This document shows positions 49,465 to 60,882 of a stretch of DNA of 64,000 nucleotides, piece by piece. Source of the DNA: an uncultured Maribacter sp. GTDB lineage: Bacteria > Bacteroidota > Bacteroidia > Flavobacteriales > Flavobacteriaceae. The stretch covers positions 241,098-305,097 of the forward strand of contig CANMKG010000004.1 of the NCBI GenBank assembly GCA_947498505.1. The letters are read 5' to 3'. The position numbers were made by a program, and so were the translations under genes. The notes under the pieces are model-generated. The model saw only the letters and a list, made by a program, of their open reading frames with translations, ran no database searches and was not told where the DNA came from. Every line of letters starts with the position of its first letter. Within the stretch, counting starts at the first letter, position 1.

Positions 49465-50341
49465 ATTAAAAAATTTACTTCATCTTCATTTTATAGTTTT
49501 TATTTGGGGGTTTACGGCAGTATTAGGTAAGCTTATTACTATAGATGCTGCACCTTTGGTTTGGTATAGAATGCTTATAGCAACGATATTAATTCTAGGA
49601 TATGTTTTAATTCGGAAGGTAAAATTTAAGTTTTCCAAAAAAACCATGTTGTGGATGATAATCGGGGGAGTAATTATTGCTTTGCATTGGGTTACTTTTT
49701 TTATGGCAATAAAAGTATCTAATGTTTCTGTTGCTTTGGCTACAATGTCTATTGGAACGTTTTTTACTGCTTTTTTAGAACCATTATGGTATAAAAGAAA
49801 AATAATTAAGCACGAAGTGATTTTTGGATTGGTTGTTATTCTAGGGCTATATTATATTTTTAAAGTAGATACAACCTATTGGTACGGAATGCTTTTGGCG
49901 GCAGTTTCTGCCTTTTTAGCATCTTGTTTTACCTTAATTAATGGTAACCTCATTAAAGAGGAAATACCATCAGTAATTTCATTATTTGAATTAGGTTTTG
50001 GGGTTTTGTTTTTAACTGTATACTTTTTGTTTAATCAACAATTTACAACTATTGACTTCTTCAAGTTGTCATTTACAGATTTAGTGTATCTCCTAGTTTT
50101 AGCATCAATTTGTACAGCTTATGCTTTTATTGCTTCGGTAAAAGTTATGCGGCATTTGTCTCCATATACCGTTATGTTAACTATTAACCTTGAACCTGTT
50201 TACGGTATAGTTTTGGCGTTTATTGTTTTAGGAGAAAATAAACAAATAACAAGCTCATTTTATATCGGAGCACTTATAATAATTACTGTAGTGGTTCTAA
50301 ACGGAATACTAAAAAGTAGATTAAAATTAAAGAATAAGTAA
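49451..50341 (+). CDS. EamA/DMT family transporter
   Basis: Ten hydrophobic helices with two EamA repeats; start at ATG 49451 overlapping the previous gene by 14 nt. Confidence 0.88.
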   Translation: MQNDRLKNLLHLHFIVFIWGFTAVLGKLITIDAAPLVWYRMLIATILILGYVLIRKVKFKFSKKTMLWMIIGGVIIALHWVTFFMAIKVSNVSVALATMSIGTFFTAFLEPLWYKRKIIKHEVIFGLVVILGLYYIFKVDTTYWYGMLLAAVSAFLASCFTLINGNLIKEEIPSVISLFELGFGVLFLTVYFLFNQQFTTIDFFKLSFTDLVYLLVLASICTAYAFIASVKVMRHLSPYTVMLTINLEPVYGIVLAFIVLGENKQITSSFYIGALIIITVVVLNGILKSRLKLKNK

Positions 50342-50404
50342 ACAATAAGGTTTGCTTTAAAGTTTTATATTTGTGAACTTAAACAAACGAGACCTATTTG
50401 GCTT

Positions 50405-51358
50405 ATGGAATATTTAGATTTTGAACTTCCAATTAAAGAATTGGAAGAGCAGTTGGACAAATGCGTTATTATAGGGGAGGAGAGCGATGTTGATGTTACA
50501 GAAACCTGTAAGCAAATCGAGAAAAAACTTGCCGAAACTAGAAAAGAAATTTATAAAGGACTTACAGCTTGGCAACGTGTTCAGCTTTCAAGACATCCTA
50601 ACAGGCCATATACTTTAGATTATATAAAAGCAATTTGCGGAGATACGTTTTTAGAGCTTCATGGTGATCGTACGGTAAGAGATGATAAAGCTATGATTGG
50701 TGGTCTTGGAAAAATTGGCGACCAAAGTTTTATGCTTATTGGACAGCAAAAAGGTTTTAATACTAAAACACGCCAATATCGCAATTTCGGTATGGCAAAT
50801 CCTGAAGGATATAGAAAAGCATTAAGATTAATGAAATCTGCTGAAAAGTTTGATATTCCTGTGGTGTGTTTTGTGGATACTCCTGGAGCGTATGCTGGTA
50901 TTGAAGCTGAGGAGCGTGGACAAGGAGAGGCAATTGCTCGTAATATTTTAGAAATGACTCGCCTTAAAGTTCCAATTATTGTAGTAATTATTGGAGAAGG
51001 AGCTTCTGGTGGAGCTTTAGGTATAGGAGTTGGAGATAAAGTATTAATGTTAGAAAATACATGGTACTCTGTAATTTCGCCGGAATCATGTTCTTCTATT
51101 TTATGGAGAAGTTGGGAATATAAAGAACAAGCAGCTGAAGCTTTGAAACTTACAGCTCCTGATATGAAAAAACTTAAAATGATCGATGAAATCGTTAAAG
51201 AACCAATTGGAGGAGCACATTCTAATAGGGAAAAAACGTTCGAAACAGTTAAGAACAAAATTGTAACCCATTTTAAGGAATTAGAAAAGTTATCACCAAA
51301 AGAATTGGTGGAGCAACGAATGGAAAAATATTCGAACATGGGTGTTTTTAATGGATAA
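50405..51358 (+). CDS. accA: acetyl-CoA carboxylase carboxyltransferase subunit alpha
   Basis: [56 protein letters not shown]. Confidence 0.96.
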   Translation: MEYLDFELPIKELEEQLDKCVIIGEESDVDVTETCKQIEKKLAETRKEIYKGLTAWQRVQLSRHPNRPYTLDYIKAICGDTFLELHGDRTVRDDKAMIGGLGKIGDQSFMLIGQQKGFNTKTRQYRNFGMANPEGYRKALRLMKSAEKFDIPVVCFVDTPGAYAGIEAEERGQGEAIARNILEMTRLKVPIIVVIIGEGASGGALGIGVGDKVLMLENTWYSVISPESCSSILWRSWEYKEQAAEALKLTAPDMKKLKMIDEIVKEPIGGAHSNREKTFETVKNKIVTHFKELEKLSPKELVEQRMEKYSNMGVFNG

Positions 51359-51382
51359 CCCTGAATACTAAGAAGTTTCTTA

Positions 51383-51415
51383 AAATCCGGAACATAAAAC
51401 TTCCGGATTTTTTTT
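51383..51415 (+). terminator. intrinsic terminator after accA
   Basis: AAATCCGGAA-CATAAAAC-TTCCGGATTTTTTTT. Confidence 0.85.
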
Positions 51416-51525
51416 GTTATCAACATAAAATCGTAACTTATAAACAGGCTATTGTTAACTAGCAGTTAATATCCAAAATTGGGTATTCTATGTTAACTTA
51501 AGGTTAATTGCATACTTTCGTAACT

Positions 51526-53073
51526 ATGGAGAACACAAACCCGATTGTCGGTCGAAAGATTGATAAATCTACAATTATTAACCTTGAAAAAGGAAAAATA
51601 CCACCTCAAGCAGTTGATTTAGAGGAGGTTGTTCTTGGGGCAATGATGATTGATAAAAAAGGTGTTGATGAGGTTATTGACATTCTCCATCCAGATGTTT
51701 TTTATAAAGAGGCTCATAAATATCTTTATGAAGCTATTTTTAAATTGTTTGAAGCATCAGAACCAATCGATTTATTAACGGTTTCTGCTCAATTAAAAAA
51801 GGATGGCCGTCTTGAATCAGTCGGAGGTGATTTTTATATCATAAAACTTACTCAAAAAGTAGCATCATCAGCGCATATTGAGTTTCACGCAAGAATTATT
51901 CTTCAAAAGTATATTCAACGTAGTTTAATTAAAATTTCAAGTGAGATTATTGAAGAAGCCTATGATGAAGGGACTGATGTTTTTGACCTTTTAGATACTG
52001 CGGAATCTAAGCTGTATGATGTAACGCAGGGCAATCTAAAACGTTCCGCCGAAACCGCTCAGAATTTGGTTATTATGGCCAAAAAGAAGATTGAGGAAAT
52101 CTCTAACAAAGAGGGCTTAAGTGGTATTCCATCAGGTTTTGATAAATTGGATAAACTAACTTCGGGTTGGCAACCTAGTGATTTAATTATTGTTGCTGCA
52201 CGTCCTGGTATGGGTAAAACAGCTTTAACTTTATCCATGGCAAGAAATATGGCTGTTAATTCTGGAATTCCAGTGGCATTCTTTTCGCTGGAGATGTCAT
52301 CTGTACAGTTAATAACCAGACTTATTTCATCGGAAACAGGACTTTCTTCTGAGAAGTTAAGAACAGGAAAACTGGAAAAGCACGAATGGGAACAACTAAA
52401 TGTAAAAGTAAAAGCTTTAGAAAAAGCACCTTTGTTTATTGATGATACACCTTCATTATCCATCTTTGATTTACGTGCAAAGGCAAGAAGGCTTGCTTCG
52501 CAGCACGGTATTAGAATGATAATGATTGATTACCTTCAATTAATGACTGCTGGGGGTACACAAAAAGGAGGTAATCGTGAACAGGAAATTTCTACAATTT
52601 CTAGAAACTTAAAAGCTCTTGCAAAAGAACTTAATGTACCAGTAATAGCATTATCGCAACTTTCTCGAGCGGTAGAAACTCGTGGCGGAAGTAAACGTCC
52701 TGTACTTTCTGATTTGAGGGAATCCGGAGCAATTGAGCAGGATGCAGATATTGTATCCTTCATATATCGTCCAGAATATTATAAAATTGACGAGTGGGAT
52801 GATGAAGAACGATCTCCAACAGCGGGTCAAGGTGAATTTATAGTAGCTAAACACAGGAATGGTGGTCTAGAAAACATTAGGCTTAAATTTATCGGTAGTC
52901 AAGGTAAATTTGATAACTTAGATGACTTTGATTCTCCTTTCGAGTTTCAATCTAAAATGAATGACAACGAGGATAATCCCTTTATCACCAAAAATCTTCC
53001 AAACCCTAACGATGCCTTTGGAAGTTCAATGAATAATGAATCTGATTTGGACGATAGCGATGTTCCTTTTTAA
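51526..53073 (+). CDS. dnaB: replicative DNA helicase
   Basis: PQAVDLEEVVLGAMMID, LIIVAARPGMGKTALTLSMARN, IDYLQLMTAGG, LSQLSRAVETRGGSKRPVLSDLRESGAIEQDADIV; start at ATG 51526. Confidence 0.96.
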   Translation: MENTNPIVGRKIDKSTIINLEKGKIPPQAVDLEEVVLGAMMIDKKGVDEVIDILHPDVFYKEAHKYLYEAIFKLFEASEPIDLLTVSAQLKKDGRLESVGGDFYIIKLTQKVASSAHIEFHARIILQKYIQRSLIKISSEIIEEAYDEGTDVFDLLDTAESKLYDVTQGNLKRSAETAQNLVIMAKKKIEEISNKEGLSGIPSGFDKLDKLTSGWQPSDLIIVAARPGMGKTALTLSMARNMAVNSGIPVAFFSLEMSSVQLITRLISSETGLSSEKLRTGKLEKHEWEQLNVKVKALEKAPLFIDDTPSLSIFDLRAKARRLASQHGIRMIMIDYLQLMTAGGTQKGGNREQEISTISRNLKALAKELNVPVIALSQLSRAVETRGGSKRPVLSDLRESGAIEQDADIVSFIYRPEYYKIDEWDDEERSPTAGQGEFIVAKHRNGGLENIRLKFIGSQGKFDNLDDFDSPFEFQSKMNDNEDNPFITKNLPNPNDAFGSSMNNESDLDDSDVPF

Positions 53074-53083
53074 AGCTTAAAAT

Positions 53084-54382
53084 TTGTTTTTGAAACTAAA
53101 ATCATATTTTAGAAAGTTAACTTTAAGAAACATTTTGATGTTTCTTTTTCTTTTTGCCAGTACTCAAATTTTTGCATCATCAATATTAATTCCGATGGAT
53201 GCGGAAAGTCAAAAAAATCATTTAAAAGCTTACGGAATCACTTATTGGGTGCTATCTCATCAACAAAAAGTGCAATGGTTATTAAACTATCGGGGAGGCT
53301 CTTTTTTATTACCCGACGGAGAGCGTATTCGTAAAGAATGCCAAATAAGAGGAGTGTCCTTTGAGGTGATATCAAATGATGAAGCAGCTTCAATTCTAGA
53401 TAACATAAGTAGCCCCTCTCAAAATCAAGAAGCAGTAATTTTAGAAAAGGCACCTAAAATTGCGGTGTATTCCCCAAAAGGCAATCAACCATGGGATGAT
53501 GCAGTTACAATGGTACTAACATATGCTGAAATTCCATATGTAACTGTTTACGATGAAGAAGTTATTAATGATAAGTTAGCCCTTTATGATTGGTTGCATT
53601 TACATCATGAGGATTTTACGGGACAGTATGGTAAGTTTTATGGAGCGTATAGAGCAGCTCCTTGGTATATTGAAGGAAAACAAAAAGCAGAAGCTTTAGC
53701 AAATGAGTTAGGTTTTACAAAGGTATCGGAAGAGAAACGTGCGGTTGCTTTAAAAATTAGAAACTATGTTATAGGTGGCGGATTTATGTTTGCAATGTGC
53801 TCCGCTACTGATAGTTTTGATATTGCTTTGTCTGCAGATGGAGTAGATATTTGTGAACCCATGTTTGATGGGGATCCTTCTGAACCGAGTTATCAGAGTA
53901 AATTAGACTATAAGAAAACTTTTGCGTTTGCCAATTTTACCTTAGAAAGAAACCCGCTGGAATATGAGTTTTCATCTATAGATATGACTAAAAAAAGGGG
54001 AAGAGTGGCTAAAGAGTCAGATTATTTTTCTTTGATGGATTTCTCTGCGAAATGGGACCCCGTTCCAACCATGTTATGTCAAAACCATACTTCATTAGTA
54101 AAGGGATTCATGGGGCAAACTACAGCATTTAATAGAGATAATATTAAACCAACAGTGTTAATATTAGGTGAAAATAAAATTAATGGGGAGGCAAGATACA
54201 TTCATGGAATACAAGGTAAAGGCTTTTTTACCTTTTATGGAGGTCATGATCCCGAAGATTATCAACATAGAGTGGGGGATCCAAAGACCGAATTGGAATT
54301 GCACCCGACTTCGCCGGGATATCGGTTAATTTTAAACAACGTTTTGTTTCCTGCTGCGCAAAAAAAGAAACAAAAAACATAG
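53084..54382 (+). CDS. conserved secreted protein of unknown function (related proteins are sometimes labelled asparagine synthetase B)
   Basis: TTG start with signal peptide; no N-terminal Cys2 or SGGxDS PP-loop; KIAVYSPKGNQPWDDAVTMVLTYAEIPYVTVYDEEV suggests a GATase-1/ThuA-like fold. Confidence 0.6.
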   Translation: MFLKLKSYFRKLTLRNILMFLFLFASTQIFASSILIPMDAESQKNHLKAYGITYWVLSHQQKVQWLLNYRGGSFLLPDGERIRKECQIRGVSFEVISNDEAASILDNISSPSQNQEAVILEKAPKIAVYSPKGNQPWDDAVTMVLTYAEIPYVTVYDEEVINDKLALYDWLHLHHEDFTGQYGKFYGAYRAAPWYIEGKQKAEALANELGFTKVSEEKRAVALKIRNYVIGGGFMFAMCSATDSFDIALSADGVDICEPMFDGDPSEPSYQSKLDYKKTFAFANFTLERNPLEYEFSSIDMTKKRGRVAKESDYFSLMDFSAKWDPVPTMLCQNHTSLVKGFMGQTTAFNRDNIKPTVLILGENKINGEARYIHGIQGKGFFTFYGGHDPEDYQHRVGDPKTELELHPTSPGYRLILNNVLFPAAQKKKQKT

Positions 54383-54392
54383 TTTTATAAAC

Positions 54393-54812
54393 ATGTGGTA
54401 TCAGAAAGAGATAGCATTAAAACCTAGGTCAAGGGGATTTCATTTAATTACCAATGAAATTTTGAGTAATTTTTTGGAGTTAAAAAGTATTACAACAGGT
54501 TTTTTACAAGTTTTTATAAAACATACTTCTGCAAGCTTAACGATAAACGAAAATGCAGATTCAAGTGTTAGAGTTGATTTTGAAAGTCATATAAACAAAA
54601 TGGTTCCTGAAAATGCACCATATTATACGCATACATATGAAGGAGCAGATGACATGCCAGCTCATATTAAGTCCTCATTAATGGGGGCCTCGGTACAAAT
54701 ACCGATTACAAATGGAAATTTAAATTTAGGAATATGGCAAGGCATTTATCTATGCGAACATAGAAACAATGGAGACTCTAGAAAAGTTGTTATTACTGCT
54801 TACGGAGAATAA
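54393..54812 (+). CDS. YjbQ family protein
   Basis: FIKHTSASLTINENADSSVRVDFE, HIKSSLMGASVQIPITNGNLNLGIWQGIYLCEHR. Confidence 0.92.
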   Translation: MWYQKEIALKPRSRGFHLITNEILSNFLELKSITTGFLQVFIKHTSASLTINENADSSVRVDFESHINKMVPENAPYYTHTYEGADDMPAHIKSSLMGASVQIPITNGNLNLGIWQGIYLCEHRNNGDSRKVVITAYGE

Positions 54813-55610
54813 TTAAGATAATAAAAGCTGTTCTAAAATTTCTTCGACACCATATTCTTCGTTACTTTTTGTTTTGTAATTGGCAGCTTCTATAACATTT
54901 GGGTGTGCATTTGCCATTGCAAAACTATATTTGGCTTTACCAATCATTTCTAAATCATTATTATAATCTCCAAATACCATGGTTTCATCTGGGCTAATGT
55001 TATATTGTTCTTGTAACTTTTCAATAGCGTAGCCTTTGTTTGCATCATTTTCGGAAAGGTCAACCCAATTTTGTCCAGATACTTTTACTTTTAAGTTTTC
55101 ATTAAAATGTTTTACTGCAGGATAAATGTATTTTTCAGAGTCTTCAGGATGATATATGGCTATTTTTAAAATTTCTCCAGAATGACTTTTTAAATCTTCT
55201 AAAATCTCATATTCATTATAAAATTCCTTCAACCGATGTACAAAACCAGAAGAATCGTTCAATAAATAAGCTTTAGTCTTGCTGCATAAAACTGGATTCA
55301 CATTTTCTAGATTAGCAATAGTATCTAAAATTTCGTTTTTAGCTCGCTGGTTTAATGGGGTAGAAAATACTTCATTGTCATTTTTCATTACGAAGCCACC
55401 ATTTTCCGCAACAACAATAATCTCCTTTTTAATGCTATGCAGTTTATCAATAATACTACTGTACTGCCTTCCACTGGCAGCAACAAATAAAATTCCTTTT
55501 TCTTTAAGTTGTTTAAACTGTTCAAAAAAACGGTTACTAACTTGATGCTTGTTGTTTAATAGTGTACCATCCATATCGGTAACCACCATTTTTACTTGAG
55601 ATAAATCCAT
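54813..55610 (-). CDS. Cof-type HAD-IIB family hydrolase
   Basis: VVTDMDGTLLNNKHQVS; NKGYAIEKLQEQYNISPDETMVFGDYNNDLEMI. Confidence 0.93.
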   Translation of the reverse strand: MDLSQVKMVVTDMDGTLLNNKHQVSNRFFEQFKQLKEKGILFVAASGRQYSSIIDKLHSIKKEIIVVAENGGFVMKNDNEVFSTPLNQRAKNEILDTIANLENVNPVLCSKTKAYLLNDSSGFVHRLKEFYNEYEILEDLKSHSGEILKIAIYHPEDSEKYIYPAVKHFNENLKVKVSGQNWVDLSENDANKGYAIEKLQEQYNISPDETMVFGDYNNDLEMIGKAKYSFAMANAHPNVIEAANYKTKSNEEYGVEEILEQLLLS

Positions 55611-55693
55611 ATTGTTGTAGTAAAAACGCTAAAGGTATTGGTTATTGCTAAATAACCGATGCAGAAACAATAAAGTTTATGTTAAGAAGTCTT

Positions 55694-56458
55694 TTATGCG
55701 ATGATTACCTCAATACCTATTTCTTCAAATTTATTTAAAGAATCATTGGTAATATTATTGTCCGTAATTAAAACATCTATTTTAGCCAAAGAAGAAATTC
55801 TTCCAAACCCTCTTTTTCCAATTTTAGAAGAATCAGCTAAAACTATTATTTTATCAGCACTTTCCATCATTTTTTGATTCAGGTGCGCCTCTGCTGCATT
55901 GGAAGTGCTTATACCAAAGTTAACATCAATTCCATCTACGCCTAAAAAAAGCTTGTTGCAAGAGAATTGCTCTAAAACGGATTCAGATATTGCTCCGATA
56001 ACCGAAGTAGAATTTTTTCTGATTTCACCACCAAGCTGAATAACATCAATATTGGGCTTTTGACACAACTCAATGCTAACACTTAATGAAGATGTTAAAA
56101 CCGTAAGTTTTTCAAAATCTTCTAAAATTCTTGCTAAATAATGAATGGTGGTTCCAGAAGAAAGGATAATAAAATCATTATTTTGAATAAGTTTAATTCC
56201 TTCTTTCGAAATTTTTTGTTTCTGTTCGGTATTAATACCTTCTTTTTCGATTACGTTTTTTTCGTAAGCGTAGGTAGAATTTTTACTCGCGCCACCATGC
56301 GTTCGGTATAAAAAACCTTCTTTTTCTAGATAACTTAAGTCCTTTCGAATGGTAACCAGCGAGACATTTAATTTTTGACTCAACTCCTGCACAGATACAA
56401 AACCGCTAGGTTTTATTAGATCTAAAATTTGAGTATGCCGTTCGTTTAGCTTTGCCAT
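55694..56458 (-). CDS. DeoR/GlpR-family transcriptional regulator
   Basis: RHTQILDLIKPSGFVSVQELSQKLNVSLVTIRKDLSYLEKEGFLYRTHGGA; divergent from glpDKF. Confidence 0.92.
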   Translation of the reverse strand: MAKLNERHTQILDLIKPSGFVSVQELSQKLNVSLVTIRKDLSYLEKEGFLYRTHGGASKNSTYAYEKNVIEKEGINTEQKQKISKEGIKLIQNNDFIILSSGTTIHYLARILEDFEKLTVLTSSLSVSIELCQKPNIDVIQLGGEIRKNSTSVIGAISESVLEQFSCNKLFLGVDGIDVNFGISTSNAAEAHLNQKMMESADKIIVLADSSKIGKRGFGRISSLAKIDVLITDNNITNDSLNKFEEIGIEVIIA

Positions 56459-56532
56459 AGATTAAGATAGGTAATATGTTTATGAATTATTACGCAAGGT
56501 ACAAAAAAAGATAGGTTGTGAAAATTATGAAG

Positions 56533-56556
56533 TTTCGTTTTCTTTCGTTATTTTTG
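56533..56556 (+). promoter_or_regulatory. candidate GlpR operator (TTTCGTT x2) abutting a TAnnTTTG-like -7 element
   Basis: TTTCGTT at 56533-56539 and 56543-56549 (10-bp period); TATTTTTG at 56549-56556 matches the Bacteroidota -7 consensus. No well-spaced -33 TTG seen. Confidence 0.45.
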
Positions 56557-56592
56557 AAAAAAGAAAGATAAAGAAATTTAAAAAGAAAATAA

Positions 56593-58215
56593 ATGAAACT
56601 GGTTGAGAAAATAGAAAAGGTAAAAGAAGTTCCAGAATGGGACTTTGTTATTATCGGTGGAGGGGCCAGTGGTTTGGGGGCTGCATTGGATGCTACTACT
56701 AGAGGATACAAAACATTGTTGTTAGAATCTCATGATTTTGCAAAAGGTACTTCAAGTAGAAGTACAAAGCTGGTTCACGGTGGAGTAAGGTACTTGGCTC
56801 AAGGAAATGTTTCTTTGGTTAGAGAAGCTTTAAAAGAACGTGGTTTAATGGCGCAAAATGCTGCTCACTTGGTAAAGAATCAAAAATTCATTATTCCCAA
56901 CTATACATGGTGGGGAGGTCCGTATTATAAATTTGGACTCTCAATTTATGATATGCTTGCGGGTAAGTTAAGTTTAGGAAAAACGAAATACATTAACAGG
57001 AAAAATACAATTTCTAAAATACCAACAATTAACGGTGATAGATTAGTTAGCGGAGTGGTGTATAATGACGGGCAATTCGACGATTCTAGACTTGCAATTA
57101 ATCTGGCTCAAAGTATAGAAGAGCAAGGTGGAAGTGTTCTTAATTATAATAAAGTTGTAGGGTTACTTAAAAATGAAGAGGGAGAAGTAAGTGGTGTAAA
57201 TGTGCTAAGTGTGCTAACCGGTCAAAATTATGAGGTTAAAAGTAAAGTAGTAATTAATGCAACTGGCGTTTTTACAAACAAAATACTAAACATGGATAAT
57301 CCTAAACATGGAAAATTTGTAGTTCCTAGTCAGGGGATACATTTGGTTTTGGATAAATCTTTTTTACCAAGTGATGATGCTCTAATGATTCCCAAAACTA
57401 GTGACGGTAGAGTACTTTTTGCAGTTCCATGGCATGATAAAGTGGTTGTGGGAACAACGGACACCTTGATAGATAATCCTAGTTTTGAACCTAAAGCGTT
57501 AAGCAGTGAGGTAGATTTTGTTTTAGAAACTGCAGGAAGGTTTTTGGTAAAAAAACCAAAACGAGAAGATGTTCTTTCAATGTTTGCCGGGTTAAGGCCT
57601 CTTGCTGCTCCGGAAGGAAAAGGAACCAAAACTAAAGAAGTTTCACGAAGCCATAAGGTAATAGTGTCGGACACGGGACTGGTGACCATAACGGGTGGTA
57701 AATGGACAACTTACAGACAAATGGCAGAAGATGTGGTTGATACAGCTGTAAAAGCTAAAAAACTACCTAAAAAACAATGTGTAACGGAAAATTTTTCAAT
57801 TCATGGTAATATTCCTGTAAATGAAGTGGATAGATCCAATTATCTTTATGTTTATGGTGCAGATATTTCTGCAATAAAGGAGTTGCAAAATAAAAGTATG
57901 GAGTATGGTGAAAAATTACATCCAAGGTATCCTTATACAGCTGCTGAAGTAGTGTGGGCAGTACAAAATGAAATGGCGCAAACCGTTGAAGATGTTTTAG
58001 CAAGAAGAGTACGATTATTGTTTTTAGACGCCAGAGCTGCTATTGACGTTGCTGGTAAAGTGGCCGCTATTATGGCAAAAGAATTGAATAAAGATGGAAG
58101 TTGGATAGAAAGACAAGAAGCAGAATTTATTCAACTAGCAAAGGGTTATTTGCTGGTAGATTATACTTCCATAGATAAAGAAAATAGTGTAACCAATTTA
58201 ATAACTGCAAAATGA
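56593..58215 (+). CDS. glpD: glycerol-3-phosphate dehydrogenase
   Basis: [56 protein letters not shown]. Confidence 0.96.
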   Translation: MKLVEKIEKVKEVPEWDFVIIGGGASGLGAALDATTRGYKTLLLESHDFAKGTSSRSTKLVHGGVRYLAQGNVSLVREALKERGLMAQNAAHLVKNQKFIIPNYTWWGGPYYKFGLSIYDMLAGKLSLGKTKYINRKNTISKIPTINGDRLVSGVVYNDGQFDDSRLAINLAQSIEEQGGSVLNYNKVVGLLKNEEGEVSGVNVLSVLTGQNYEVKSKVVINATGVFTNKILNMDNPKHGKFVVPSQGIHLVLDKSFLPSDDALMIPKTSDGRVLFAVPWHDKVVVGTTDTLIDNPSFEPKALSSEVDFVLETAGRFLVKKPKREDVLSMFAGLRPLAAPEGKGTKTKEVSRSHKVIVSDTGLVTITGGKWTTYRQMAEDVVDTAVKAKKLPKKQCVTENFSIHGNIPVNEVDRSNYLYVYGADISAIKELQNKSMEYGEKLHPRYPYTAAEVVWAVQNEMAQTVEDVLARRVRLLFLDARAAIDVAGKVAAIMAKELNKDGSWIERQEAEFIQLAKGYLLVDYTSIDKENSVTNLITAK

Positions 58216-59708
58216 AAGAGAAATTAATTTTAGCTTTAGATCAAGGGACAACTTCATCCAGAGCAATCTTATTTAATCATAATGGAGAAATTGTTGAAAT
58301 TTCTCAAAAACCATTTGAACAAATTTTTCCGGAACCTGGATTGGTAGAACACAATGCAAACGAAATATGGTCTTCGCAAATATCTGTTGCAGCAGAAGTT
58401 GTGGCAAAATCAGGAATTACTGGTGAAGATATCGCTGCAATTGGAATTACTAATCAACGAGAAACAGTTGTGGTTTGGGATAGAAAAACAAGTGAACCTA
58501 TTTGTAATGCTATTGTTTGGCAAGACCGGAGAACTTCTAAATATTGCGATGAGTTAAAGCAAAAAGGGCATGTTGACCTGATTAAGAAGAAAACAGGATT
58601 GGTTTTAGATGCGTATTTTTCTGGAACCAAGTTAAAATGGATATTAGATAATGTAGAAGGGGCAAGAGAAAAGGCAGAAGCTGGTGAATTGTGTTTTGGT
58701 ACAGTTGATTCTTGGTTGGTTTGGAAACTTACCAGAGGAAATATGTTTATAACCGATGTTACGAATGCATGTAGAACAATGCTTTTTAATATTCATACTA
58801 TGTCATGGGATGATGAATTATTATCATTGTTCAATATTCCAAAATCAATATTGCCCGAAGTAAAAGAGAGTAGTGAAATATATGGAGAAACGGCAACTAC
58901 ACTATTTTCTTCTAAAATTCCAATTTCTGGTATTGCTGGAGATCAGCAGGCTGCACTATTCGGACAAATGTGTACTAAACCCGGTATGGTTAAAAATACG
59001 TATGGAACAGGATGCTTTTTACTAATGAATACAGGGGATGAGGCAGTATACTCAGAAAATAACTTACTTACCACTGTAGCATGGAAAATTAATGGAAAAA
59101 CTACATATGCATTAGAAGGAAGTGTATTTGTTGGTGGAGCTGCTGTTCAATGGTTGAGAGATGGGGCTAAAGTGATTAAAACGGCTCCTGGAATAAATCA
59201 TTTAGCCGAAACCGTTGAAGACAATGGAGGTGTTTACTTTGTTCCAGCGTTAACAGGTTTAGGGGCTCCTTACTGGGATCAATACGCTAGAGGGGTCATT
59301 ATGGGTATTACTAGAGGAACCACCGATGGTCATATTGCTCGTGCTACATTAGAAGGGATTGCTTTTCAGGTATATGATGTTGTAAAATCTATGGAGGCTG
59401 ATGCTAAAGCTAAAAGTTTAGAGTTGAGAGTTGATGGCGGTGCAGCGGCTAGTGATTTGCTAATGCAGATTCAATCAGACTTATTTGGATTTGAAATTGT
59501 TCGCCCAAAAACTATTGAAACAACTGCTTTAGGAGCCGCGTATTTGGCTGGTTTAGCAGTAGGATATTGGGATAGTATCGATGAAATTCAGTCACAATGG
59601 ATTGTAAGTAAGAAATTTTACCCTAAATTAGAGAAGGAAAAAGTGGACAAAATGCTTCATTATTGGCATAAAGCAGTTAAATGTTCACAAAGTTGGATAG
59701 AAGAATAA
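58212..59708 (+). CDS. glpK: glycerol kinase
   Basis: [45 protein letters not shown]; 4-nt overlap with glpD. Confidence 0.97.
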   Translation: MKEKLILALDQGTTSSRAILFNHNGEIVEISQKPFEQIFPEPGLVEHNANEIWSSQISVAAEVVAKSGITGEDIAAIGITNQRETVVVWDRKTSEPICNAIVWQDRRTSKYCDELKQKGHVDLIKKKTGLVLDAYFSGTKLKWILDNVEGAREKAEAGELCFGTVDSWLVWKLTRGNMFITDVTNACRTMLFNIHTMSWDDELLSLFNIPKSILPEVKESSEIYGETATTLFSSKIPISGIAGDQQAALFGQMCTKPGMVKNTYGTGCFLLMNTGDEAVYSENNLLTTVAWKINGKTTYALEGSVFVGGAAVQWLRDGAKVIKTAPGINHLAETVEDNGGVYFVPALTGLGAPYWDQYARGVIMGITRGTTDGHIARATLEGIAFQVYDVVKSMEADAKAKSLELRVDGGAAASDLLMQIQSDLFGFEIVRPKTIETTALGAAYLAGLAVGYWDSIDEIQSQWIVSKKFYPKLEKEKVDKMLHYWHKAVKCSQSWIEE

Positions 59709-59724
59709 TTTAAAAAAACAAAAT

Positions 59725-60459
59725 ATGTCTTTACTAGCAGCAGAAATACTCGGAACAATGTTACTCGTTTTATTAGGAAATGGGGTAGTGGCAAATGTGG
59801 TTTTAAACGGAACTAAAGGCAATAACTCTGGTTGGATTGTTATAACAACTGGCTGGGCATTGGCTGTTTTTGTTGGTGTTGTAGTGGCAGCTCCATATAG
59901 TGGTGCTCATTTGAATCCGGCAGTTACTGTTGGTTTAGCTGTAGCAGGAAAAATAACGTGGGCCGCAGTTCCGGAATATTTGGCTGGTGAAATGATAGGG
60001 GCAATGTTAGGAGCTTTTTTGGTATGGTTGTTTTATAAAGATCATTTTTCTCAAACTCAAGATGAAGCTAGTAAATTGGCATGTTTTAGTACAGGACCTG
60101 CAATAAGAAATCCTTTTTCTAATGTTGTTAGTGAGCTTATAGGAACTTTTGTTTTGGTGTTTGTGATTTTTTATCTCACAGGTTCCGAAATTGAATTAGC
60201 CAATGATGCAAGTGCTAAAATTGGTTTAGGCTCAATTGGAGCTTTACCAGTAGCTTTTTTGGTGTGGGTAATAGGTTTAGCTTTAGGAGGTACCACGGGT
60301 TATGCTATTAATCCAGCCCGTGATTTAGGGCCTCGAATAATGCATGCTATTCTTCCTGTAAAGGGAAGTAGTGATTGGAGTTATGCTTGGATTCCTGTTA
60401 TTGGACCAATTTTAGGTGCTGTAATTGCTGCAGGATTATATATGTTTTTATTAGGCTGA
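59725..60459 (+). CDS. glpF: glycerol uptake facilitator (MIP/aquaglyceroporin)
   Basis: Two NPA motifs: GAHLNPAVTVGLA and GYAINPARDLGPR. Confidence 0.95.
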   Translation: MSLLAAEILGTMLLVLLGNGVVANVVLNGTKGNNSGWIVITTGWALAVFVGVVVAAPYSGAHLNPAVTVGLAVAGKITWAAVPEYLAGEMIGAMLGAFLVWLFYKDHFSQTQDEASKLACFSTGPAIRNPFSNVVSELIGTFVLVFVIFYLTGSEIELANDASAKIGLGSIGALPVAFLVWVIGLALGGTTGYAINPARDLGPRIMHAILPVKGSSDWSYAWIPVIGPILGAVIAAGLYMFLLG

Positions 60460-60484
60460 TTAAAAAAAACAAATATTTAGATAT

Positions 60485-60519
60485 AAAAAAATCCCGATTC
60501 GAAAGAATCGGGATTTTTT
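60485..60519. terminator. bidirectional intrinsic terminator
   Basis: AAAAAATCCCGATTC-GAAA-GAATCGGGATTTTTT between convergent glpF and rplT. Confidence 0.88.
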
Positions 60520-60537
60520 AAGTGAGATATATTGTTA

Positions 60538-60882
60538 TTACTTTACTTTATTTACGATAGCTGAAAAAGCCTCAGGGTGGTTCATAGCTAAGTCAGCAAG
60601 AACTTTTCTGTTAAGTTCTATATTGTTAGCTTTTACTTTACCCATAAACTGTGAGTAAGACATTCCGTGTAATCTGGCTCCCGCATTAATCCGAGTAATC
60701 CATAGAGCACGAAAAGTTCTCTTTTTATTTCTACGGTCTCTATAAGCATATAACATTGCTTTTTCAACCGCATTTTTGGCTACTGTCCAAACGTTTTTAC
60801 GTCTTCCAAAGTAACCTTTGGCTTGCTTCATTACCTTTTTTCTTCTGGCTCTTGAAGCTACTGCATTTACTGATCTTGGCAT
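60538..60882 (-). CDS. rplT: 50S ribosomal protein L20
   Basis: [42 protein letters not shown]. Confidence 0.98.
   Translation of the reverse strand: MPRSVNAVASRARRKKVMKQAKGYFGRRKNVWTVAKNAVEKAMLYAYRDRRNKKRTFRALWITRINAGARLHGMSYSQFMGKVKANNIELNRKVLADLAMNHPEAFSAIVNKVK

Noticed and set aside
50659-51426. 255-aa minus-strand ORF antisense to accA
   Set aside because: Lies opposite a clear accA; Ser/Pro/Ile-rich composition typical of shadow ORFs; no recognisable domain.
52059-52463. 134-aa minus-strand ORF antisense to dnaB
   Set aside because: Shadow ORF opposite an unmistakable dnaB.
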